Origin: Actinomycetes bacterium
Lineage (GTDB): Bacteria; Actinomycetota; Acidimicrobiia; Acidimicrobiales; Palsa-688
Reading direction: 5' to 3'
NCBI GenBank assembly: GCA_021819345.1
Contig: JAKARG010000160.1
Coordinates: forward strand, 1 to 7,191
DNA: 7,191 nucleotides
Shown: piece after piece, positions 1 through 5,135 of the stretch
How positions within the stretch are numbered: the first letter of the stretch is position 1
Layout: the number at the start of each line of letters is the position of its first letter
The notes under the pieces: generated by a model
What the model was told of the DNA's origin: nothing
Databases searched by the model: none
Seen by the model: the letters and a program-made list of their open reading frames with translations, nothing else
Made by a program: the position numbers and the translations under genes

Positions 1-619
1 CCTGCGCAAGGGAACCCCTCAGGAGATCGCCACCCAGGGCTCGGTCAACACCCGCTTCGGCGTGGAGCGCTGCCTGCGATATGCCTTCGAGCTGGCGCGA
101 TCGCGCCCACGGCGCCACCTGACGTTGGTCCACAAGACCAACGTGCTCGGCTTCGCCGGCGACCTCTGGCAGCGCTGCTTCTCCGAGCTGGCCACCTCCT
201 ACCCCGAGGTCACGACCGCCTACAGCCACGTCGACGCAGCGTGCATCCACCTCGTCGAGTCCCCGCAGCGCTACGACGTGGTGGTGACCGACAACCTCTT
301 CGGCGACATCCTCACCGACCTCGCCGGGGCGGTTGCCGGCGGGATCGGCCGGGCGGCATCGGCCAACCTCAACCCGGCGCGCACCGGCCCGTCGATGTTC
401 GAGCCGGTGCACGGCTCGGCGCCCGACATCGCCGGGACTGCGACGGCGGACCCGACTGCGGCGATCGTCTCGGCGGCGATGATGCTCGACTTCCTCGGTG
501 AGCATCGCGTCGCCGAGCGGATCACGGCGGCGGTCGCGGCCGCCGGCGCGGTGGCCGGGCGCTCGACGGCGGCCACCGGCGACGCCATCGCTGCGCTCGC
601 AACCAGCACAGCCAGCTAG
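1..619 (+). CDS. leuB: 3-isopropylmalate dehydrogenase LeuB, C-terminal part (5' end outside window)
   Basis: This is the cytoplasmic NAD-dependent decarboxylating dehydrogenase of leucine synthesis. It oxidises 3-isopropylmalate to 2-oxoisocaproate. With citramalate synthase encoded nearby it probably also oxidises beta-methylmalate to 2-oxobutyrate for isoleucine. The frame is open from base 2 and covers about 205 residues, roughly the last 60% of a normal 340-350 residue enzyme. Visible hallmarks are SVNTRFGVER, VHKTNV (catalytic Lys codon at 134), the metal-binding Asp in SHVDAA (codon 233), TDNLFGDILTD (metal-binding Asp codons at 305 and 317) and the cofactor-loop signature FEPVHGSAPDIAG. 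All expected catalytic residues in this part are present. The motif pattern resembles mycobacterial LeuB as I remember it. An odd feature is the C-terminus: the last residues, TSTAS, and the TAG stop (617-619) are encoded by the first copy of a tandem 18-nt repeat. ilvE follows 104 nt later on the same strand, so co-transcription is likely. Function is near certain. Confidence 0.95.
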   Translation, partial: LRKGTPQEIATQGSVNTRFGVERCLRYAFELARSRPRRHLTLVHKTNVLGFAGDLWQRCFSELATSYPEVTTAYSHVDAACIHLVESPQRYDVVVTDNLFGDILTDLAGAVAGGIGRAASANLNPARTGPSMFEPVHGSAPDIAGTATADPTAAIVSAAMMLDFLGEHRVAERITAAVAAAGAVAGRSTAATGDAIAALATSTAS

Positions 620-709
620 ACCAGCACAGCCAGACAGACCAGCACAGCCAGACAGACCAGCACAGCCAGCTAGACCAGCACAGCCAGCTAGACCAGCACA
701 GCCAGATAG
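602..709 (+). repeat. Tandem repeat, six copies of an 18-nt unit, spanning the leuB stop and the ilvE leader
   Basis: Six contiguous copies of ACCAGCACAGCCAGCTAG-like units lie at 602-619, 620-637, 638-655, 656-673, 674-691 and 692-709. The first 14 nt are identical in every copy; only the last four vary: CTAG in copies 1, 4 and 5, ACAG in copies 2 and 3, ATAG in copy 6. Each unit is itself two 9-nt halves sharing CCAG, so the array can be read as twelve half-units from 603 to 710. The transcript strand is A/C-rich with about one T per unit and little self-complementarity. Copy 1 encodes the last LeuB residues and the stop; copy 6 touches the ilvE ribosome-binding site. The 18-nt period keeps reading frames constant when copy number changes. 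Spacers are absent, so it is not a CRISPR array. It is probably a slippage-prone VNTR; any regulatory role is inference. Confidence 0.97.
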
Positions 710-715
710 AGAGGA
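709..715 (+). promoter_or_regulatory. Ribosome-binding site of ilvE
   Basis: GAGAGGA ends 8 nt before the GTG at 724. It directly follows the last 18-nt repeat copy. It supports GTG 724 as the start. The ilvE frame is open upstream through the whole repeat, back to a stop at 499-501, but contains no ATG, GTG or TTG before 724. Confidence 0.75.
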
Positions 716-723
716 ACCGAGAC

Positions 724-1647
724 GTGCCCATCACCCCGACCGAGAAGATCTGGATGGACGGAGAGCTGGTCGACTGGGATGCCGCCAGGGTGCATGTGCT
801 CACCCATTCGCTCCACTACGGCTGCGGGGTGTTCGAGGGGATCCGGGCCTACCCGACCGACGACGGGCCCGCAGTGTTCCGCCTCGGCGACCACATCGCC
901 CGTCTGCTGCGCTCGGCGAAGATATTCATGATCGACGTGCCCTTCGGCCAGGACGAGCTGGTCGCCGCGACCCGCCAGACAGTGGCGGTCAACGGGCTCG
1001 CCGAGTGCTACATCCGACCCCTCGTCTACCTGGGATACGGCGAGATGGGCCTCAACCCGCTCCCCGCGCCGGTGCAGGTGTCGATCGCGATCTGGCCGTG
1101 GGGCGCCTACCTCGGAGAGGAGGGTCTCTCGGCCGGGGTGAGGATGAAGATCAGCTCCTGGCAGCGCCACGCGCCGAACGCCATGCCACCGGCGGCCAAG
1201 GGGACCGGGATGTACATCAACTCCTCGATGGCCAAGATCGAGGCGGTCAAGGCCGGCTACGACGAGGCGATCCTGCTCTCTCCACAGGGCTACGTCTCGG
1301 AGTGCACCGGGGAGAACCTCTTCATCGTGCGCAACGGCCGGCTCGTCACCCCTCCGGTCTCGGCCGGGGCGCTCGAGGGCATCACCCAGGACACGGTCGT
1401 CACCCTGGCCCGGGACCTCGGCTACGAGGTGGTTACCGAGAACATCCTGCGCAGCGACCTCTACACCGCCGAGGAGGCCTTCCTCACCGGCACGGCGGCG
1501 GAGGTGGTGCCGATCGCCTCGGTCGACGACCGGGAGCTCGGCGACGGGACCCCGGGGCCGGTCAGTCGGCGCCTCCAGGAGCTCTACGGACAGGTGGTGC
1601 GGGGAAAGGTGGACCGCTACAAGGACTGGAACGAGCATGTCCTCTAG
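724..1647 (+). CDS. ilvE: Branched-chain amino acid aminotransferase (class IV PLP enzyme)
   Basis: This is a cytoplasmic PLP enzyme that transaminates 2-oxo acids with glutamate to give Ile, Val and Leu. At 307 residues it matches the short (E. coli-like) IlvE form of about 309 residues. The fold type IV signatures are in order: SLHYGCGVFEGIRAY (29-43), HIARLLRSAK (57-66) around the phosphate-binding Arg60, KISSWQRHAPN leading to the Schiff-base Lys159 in PPAAKG, Glu193 in SECTGENLF (expected to contact the pyridine nitrogen), and the GITQDT and LTGTAAEVVPI motifs near the C-terminus. Lys159 and Glu193 fall at the E. coli positions. The start is GTG, supported by a GAGAGGA site and by alignment of the N-terminus with known IlvE; a later Met11 would truncate the conserved start. 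The 3' end overlaps cimA by 11 nt. D-amino acid transaminase and aminodeoxychorismate lyase share this fold, but the motifs and operon favour IlvE. Confidence 0.95.
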   Translation: MPITPTEKIWMDGELVDWDAARVHVLTHSLHYGCGVFEGIRAYPTDDGPAVFRLGDHIARLLRSAKIFMIDVPFGQDELVAATRQTVAVNGLAECYIRPLVYLGYGEMGLNPLPAPVQVSIAIWPWGAYLGEEGLSAGVRMKISSWQRHAPNAMPPAAKGTGMYINSSMAKIEAVKAGYDEAILLSPQGYVSECTGENLFIVRNGRLVTPPVSAGALEGITQDTVVTLARDLGYEVVTENILRSDLYTAEEAFLTGTAAEVVPIASVDDRELGDGTPGPVSRRLQELYGQVVRGKVDRYKDWNEHVL

Positions 1648-3250
1648 CCATCCTCACGGGGTGCCCCGGGGTCTTCCCGAGGCGGTCGACATCTACGACA
1701 CGACGCTTCGCGACGGCTCCCAGCAAGAAGGGCTCTCCCTCACCGTCGACGACAAGCTCCGGGTCGCCGAGCAGCTCGACCACCTGGGCGTGGCCTACAT
1801 CGAGGGAGGGTGGCCGGGAGCCAACCCCAAGGACGCCGAGTTCTTCCGGAGGGCGGCGGCGGGGGAGCTGCGCCTGGAGCACGCCACCCTCGTCGCGTTC
1901 GGCTCGACGCGCAAGGCCGGCGGGCGGGCGGAGAGCGACCCGGTGCTCGCCGACCTGCTCGAGGCGGCGACCCCGGTCGTCTGCCTGGTGGCCAAGTCGG
2001 CCGCCTGGCACGTGACCGAGACCCTTCGCACGAGCCTGGTCGAGGCGGTCGACATGGTCGCCGACAGCGTCGGCTACCTGCGCTCCGCGGGGCGGCGGGT
2101 GATGCTCGACGCCGAGCACTTCTTCGACGGCTACCGCGACGACCCCGGCTTCGCCCTCGACGTCCTCGCCGCCGCCGAGGCGGCCGGGGCCGAGGCACTC
2201 GTCCTCTGCGACACCAACGGCGGAAGCCTCCCACACGAGGTGGAAGCCGTCGTCGGGGCGGTGCGTGATCGGGTCGGGGTGGTGCTCGGCGGGCACTTCC
2301 ACAACGACTCGGGCTGCGCGGTGGCCAACACCCTCGTGGCGGTCCGCCAGGGTGCCACCCAGGTGCAGGGCTGCGTCAACGGCTACGGGGAGCGCACCGG
2401 CAACGCGGACCTCACCGCAGTGGTGCCCGACCTCAGCTTGAAGATGGGGGTGGGCACCATCCCCCGGGAGCGCCTCGGTCGGATCACCTCCGTGGCGCAC
2501 CACATCGCCGAGCTGGTCAACGTCGCCCCCGACGCCCACCAGCCCTTCGTGGGGGTGTCGGCCTTCGCCCACAAGGCCGGCCTGCACACGAGCGCGATCG
2601 CCCGCCGGCGCAACGCCTACGAGCACGTCGACCCCGCAGAGGTCGGCAACGGCACCCGCTTCGTGGTCTCGGAGATGTCGGGGCGCTCGACGCTCGCGCT
2701 GAAGGCCGAGGAGATCGGCCTCGAGCTACCCGAGGCGGTGCTCGGGGAGGTCGTCTCCCGGCTCAAGGAGCTGGAGCATCGCGGCTACCACTTCGAGGTT
2801 GCGGACGGGTCCCTCGAGCTGCTGCTGCGCTCCGCCGCCGGCTGGAAGCAGGACTTCTTCCGTCTGGAGTCGCACCGGGTGATCACCGAGCTGAGGGAGG
2901 ACGGCAGCTTCGTGACCGAGGCGACCATCAAGGTCCACGTGGGCGACGAGCGGGTCCTCGCCACCGCCGAGGGCAACGGTCCGGTCAACGCCCTCGACAC
3001 GGCACTGCGAAAGGCGATCGGGCCGGCGTACCCGAGCCTGGCCCAGGTCCACCTGACCGACTTCAAGGTGAGGGTGCTCGAGACCTCCCGGGGCACCGAA
3101 GCGGTCACCCGGGTGCTCGTCGACTCGACCGACGGCGAGCGCACCTGGACCACGATCGGGGTGTCGTCCAACGTGATCGAGGCTTCCTGGGAGGCCCTCC
3201 AGGACTCGGTGGTCTTCGGGCTGCTCCACGCCGGCGAGCACCGGCAATAG
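1637..3250 (+). CDS. cimA: (R)-citramalate synthase CimA
   Basis: This enzyme condenses acetyl-CoA with pyruvate to (R)-citramalate, opening the threonine-independent route to 2-oxobutyrate and isoleucine. At 537 residues it has the usual length of the bacterial CimA group. The TIM-barrel catalytic domain covers about residues 17-290 and carries DTTLRDG (Asp21, Arg25, Asp26), EGGWPGANPKD (56-66; typical of CimA as opposed to 2-isopropylmalate synthase), the metal-binding HFHND (His220, His222) and NGYGERTGN (248-256). HKAGLH (312-317) lies in the linker region, and about 403-535 is the LeuA-type allosteric dimer domain. ATG 1637 lies inside the last codons of ilvE, giving an 11-nt overlap, with AAGGA at 1621-1625 upstream; translational coupling is likely. 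An in-frame GTG at 1661 lacks a good site. The regulatory domain suggests end-product inhibition, probably by isoleucine (family knowledge). A homocitrate or isopropylmalate synthase is the alternative, less likely from the motifs and context. Confidence 0.92.
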   Translation: MSSSHPHGVPRGLPEAVDIYDTTLRDGSQQEGLSLTVDDKLRVAEQLDHLGVAYIEGGWPGANPKDAEFFRRAAAGELRLEHATLVAFGSTRKAGGRAESDPVLADLLEAATPVVCLVAKSAAWHVTETLRTSLVEAVDMVADSVGYLRSAGRRVMLDAEHFFDGYRDDPGFALDVLAAAEAAGAEALVLCDTNGGSLPHEVEAVVGAVRDRVGVVLGGHFHNDSGCAVANTLVAVRQGATQVQGCVNGYGERTGNADLTAVVPDLSLKMGVGTIPRERLGRITSVAHHIAELVNVAPDAHQPFVGVSAFAHKAGLHTSAIARRRNAYEHVDPAEVGNGTRFVVSEMSGRSTLALKAEEIGLELPEAVLGEVVSRLKELEHRGYHFEVADGSLELLLRSAAGWKQDFFRLESHRVITELREDGSFVTEATIKVHVGDERVLATAEGNGPVNALDTALRKAIGPAYPSLAQVHLTDFKVRVLETSRGTEAVTRVLVDSTDGERTWTTIGVSSNVIEASWEALQDSVVFGLLHAGEHRQ

Positions 3251-3321
3251 GGACCGGCGCCGGCCGAGATTGGGCGCCGAGCTCCCCGGATGGATCAAAG
3301 CGGCGGGGCCCATGGCATGGC

Positions 3322-4428
3322 ATGAGGACCACGCGCCTCCGGGTGAAGCTTCGCGACGTCGAACCCCCGGTCACCAGGCTCCTGGACGTGCCGGCGGCCG
3401 CGCTGCTGCCCGAGGTGCACGACTTGTTGCAGGCGGCCATCGGCTGGACCGACTCCCACCTCCACCAGTTCGTCACCGAAGCGGCCCGCTACGGGGCGCC
3501 GGATGTCGACGCCATGGACGACGAGCGTGACGAGACCGGCGTGGCACTGCGGTCGCTCCCGGCACGGTTTACCTACTTGTACGACTTCGGCGACGGCTGG
3601 GAGCACGAGGTCGAGGTGCTCGGGACGGGGGGCGAGCGTCCGGGTGTCGTGGACGGTGAGGGTGCCTGTCCTCCCGAGGACGTCGGTGGACCGCCTGGCT
3701 ACGAAGAGCTGCTGGCCGTGCTGGCAGACCCGAGCGACCCCGGCCACGACCACCTGGCGCGCTGGGCCGGGAGCTGGAGCCCGATGTTCGATCGTCCGGC
3801 GGCCGACGAGCTCGTCCGCCGGACTGCGGGCGAGGTGCCGGCGACGGTACGCGCGCTGCTCGAGGTGATCTCCGACGGGGTGCAGCTGACACCGGGCGGC
3901 CGCCTACCCCGGGCACTGGTGCGCCGGCTCCAGGAGCGCTACCCGGACTGGCACCCCCTCGGTCGGCCCGCCTCGATCGAGGAGGACCTCCCCCCGCTCG
4001 CCGCGCTGCACGATCTGCTCCGAGGCGTCGGCCTGCTGCGGCTGAGCAAGGGCGTCCTCGTCGCCACCCGTGCGGCGAGCGACGAGCAGGCGACGATCCG
4101 CCGTTTGCGGTCGTGGTTCGGGCCTACCCAGGGGTTCACCTCGATCATCGTCGGGTACTGCCTGGCATTGCTCGCCGCCGACGGGCCCAGCGCTCCGGCG
4201 GGACTTGCCGAGCGCTTGACCGACCTGCTCGGCACCGGTTGGGTGACGAGCCGAGGCGAGCGGGTCGACGCCGGGGTCGTCCGGCGTGCGCTCTACGACC
4301 TGGAGCCGGCCCTGGTCGGCCTCGACCTGGTCCTGGCCGGTACGGAGGTCTGGGTAGCCGGGCCGTCGGCACGGTCGTTCCTGCCGAGGGCGACCGCCCT
4401 GGCGCAGGAGTGGTCGGCGCAACGCTGA
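3322..4428 (+). CDS. pRiA4b ORF-3 / IS1096 passenger TnpR family protein, two-module form, function unknown
   Basis: The protein has 368 residues, no signal peptide and no membrane segment. The N-terminal module (about 1-150) has the family pattern: a basic start RLRVKLRDVEPPV, an LL-rich helix ending in AIGWTDSHLHQF, then FTYLYDFGDGWEHEVEV (Asp88-Phe-Gly-Asp-Gly-Trp93-Glu-His95) and ACPPEDVGGPPGYEELL. Family members occur as plasmid or IS1096 passenger genes and as lone chromosomal genes; the 'resolvase' label in databases is not backed by recombinase motifs here. From about residue 180 a second module follows (LTPGGRLPRALV, then LLRGVGLLRLSKGVLVATRA), resembling the LtxxGxLP / GLLRxxKGxLxxT segment I recall from some actinobacterial relatives, perhaps winged-helix-like. 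The start is the third of three closely spaced ATGs (3312, 3317, 3322) and the only one opening this frame; no strong ribosome-binding site is visible. It lies 71 nt after cimA and 62 nt before the regulator. The family call is firm; the function is unknown. Confidence 0.85.
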   Translation: MRTTRLRVKLRDVEPPVTRLLDVPAAALLPEVHDLLQAAIGWTDSHLHQFVTEAARYGAPDVDAMDDERDETGVALRSLPARFTYLYDFGDGWEHEVEVLGTGGERPGVVDGEGACPPEDVGGPPGYEELLAVLADPSDPGHDHLARWAGSWSPMFDRPAADELVRRTAGEVPATVRALLEVISDGVQLTPGGRLPRALVRRLQERYPDWHPLGRPASIEEDLPPLAALHDLLRGVGLLRLSKGVLVATRAASDEQATIRRLRSWFGPTQGFTSIIVGYCLALLAADGPSAPAGLAERLTDLLGTGWVTSRGERVDAGVVRRALYDLEPALVGLDLVLAGTEVWVAGPSARSFLPRATALAQEWSAQR

Positions 4429-4453
4429 TCGGCCGACCGACGAGCGACGGCGC

Positions 4454-4482
4454 TTGCGAGGGCGACTGATCACGCCTATCGT
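4454..4482 (+). promoter_or_regulatory. Putative leaderless promoter of the arsR-MFS unit
   Basis: TTGCGA (4454-4459) and TATCGT (4477-4482) are separated by exactly 17 nt, as in a SigA-type promoter. Eight nucleotides after the -10 box comes the GTG start at 4491. That puts the expected transcription start at or within a base or two of the start codon. No Shine-Dalgarno sequence precedes this GTG, which agrees with a leaderless mRNA, a common arrangement in actinobacteria. The element is predicted from sequence only. Confidence 0.6.
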
Positions 4483-4491
4483 TTCGAAACG
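4480..4491. promoter_or_regulatory. Perfect 12-bp palindrome, likely operator for the ArsR-type regulator
   Basis: CGTTTCGAAACG is perfectly self-complementary. It overlaps the second half of the -10 box and ends on the first base of the GTG start codon. A dimeric winged-helix protein bound here would block RNA polymerase, so autorepression of the regulator and its co-transcribed transporter is the natural reading. I saw no second copy in the window. The palindrome is directly seen; the operator role is inferred from its position and from how ArsR-family repressors usually work. Confidence 0.65.
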
Positions 4492-5135
4492 TGAGCTTCG
4501 ACACTGCGGGCGACAGTACGGCGGGCGGGGGGAGCGGCGAGCTCCGGGCCAGGGTGTCGGACCCGGCGGTGATCCGTGCCCTGGCCCACCCGATGCGGCT
4601 GGCGATCCTCGAGCGGCTACGGGCCGGCGGTCCGGCGAGCGCTACCGAGGTGGCCCAAGTAGTGAACGCCTCGCCGTCGGCCTGCAGCTTCCACCTGCGC
4701 GCCCTGGCGGCGGCCGGGCTCATCGAGGAGGACCCCGACGCGCCGAGCAGCGGTCGGCGCCGCCCCTGGCGTGCGGTGCCCTTCGAGCTCGCCTGGCGGA
4801 CAGGTGCCGACGCCGAGACCGACGCCGCCGTTGGCTTGCTGTTCGGCTCGATGGAGGCCGAGCTGGCGGTCCGCAAGGCCCGGGCCCGGGAGGCCGACGC
4901 CGACTACCCGGATGCATGGAGAGAGACGCTCGGCTCCGACCACCTGGTGTTGAGGCTGACCGCAGCGGAGGCGGCACGCCTGCGCTGGGCGATCCGCGCC
5001 CTGCTCGAGTCCGCCCAGCGCTCGGGGCGCAACTCGAGGGCACCCGACGCCGAGACGCTCGACGTGGTCGTCGACTACGTGCCCGGCTGGACCCCCCAGC
5101 GCCGCCGTGCGCCCAGCGCAGGCGGCTCCCGATGA
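4491..5135 (+). CDS. ArsR-family winged helix-turn-helix transcriptional regulator
   Basis: This is a 214-residue cytoplasmic DNA-binding protein. A Gly/Ser-rich start is followed by the winged-helix domain (about 23-100): DPAVIRALAHPMRLAILERL, the HTH segment SATEVAQVVNASPSACSFHLRAL, and GLIEEDPD leading into an Arg-rich wing. The C-terminal half (about 105-205) is an extra acidic and helical region, so the protein is about twice the size of classical ArsR metal sensors. It lacks the ELCVCDL-type metal site; the only cysteine is Cys65 in the predicted recognition helix. A small-molecule ligand related to the transporter substrate is therefore more likely than a metal (inference). The GTG start is preceded by a promoter-like -35/-10 pair but no ribosome-binding site, suggesting leaderless translation, and a perfect palindrome overlaps the start. 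The stop codon overlaps the start of the MFS gene (ATGA, 5132-5135). The fold is confident; the ligand is unknown. Confidence 0.88.
   Translation: MSFDTAGDSTAGGGSGELRARVSDPAVIRALAHPMRLAILERLRAGGPASATEVAQVVNASPSACSFHLRALAAAGLIEEDPDAPSSGRRRPWRAVPFELAWRTGADAETDAAVGLLFGSMEAELAVRKARAREADADYPDAWRETLGSDHLVLRLTAAEAARLRWAIRALLESAQRSGRNSRAPDAETLDVVVDYVPGWTPQRRRAPSAGGSR

Noticed and set aside
602..709. CRISPR array or IS end repeats
   Set aside because: Units are contiguous with no spacers, units are only 18 nt and not palindromic, and no cas or transposase gene is present.
688..1638. Long antisense open frame over ilvE (316 codons)
   Set aside because: Mirror frame produced by GC-rich third positions of ilvE. 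The product is His/Asp/Arg-rich without any family motif, and the sense gene has all catalytic residues.
498..2015. A 505-codon open + strand frame with a proline/glutamine repeat (PAQPAR/PAQPDR)
   Set aside because: It overlaps leuB, ilvE and cimA out of frame. The repeat peptide is only the 18-nt array read in another frame, and the rest is Arg/Gly/Pro-rich, as expected for a shifted frame in GC-rich DNA.
1562..2626. Long antisense open frame over cimA (354 codons)
   Set aside because: Same codon-bias shadow; no recognisable domain.
3230..3264. Intrinsic terminator after cimA (GCCGGCG / CGCCGGC, 7-bp arms)
   Set aside because: The loop is 21 nt, the left arm lies inside the cimA coding end, and no T-tract follows; GC-rich sequence gives such pairs by chance.
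4454..5131. Upstream extension of the MFS frame through the whole regulator gene (would give a 663-residue protein)
   Set aside because: The extension is Arg/Pro/Gly-rich and out of frame with a clear winged-helix gene. The ATG at 5132 with ATGA overlap is the sensible start.
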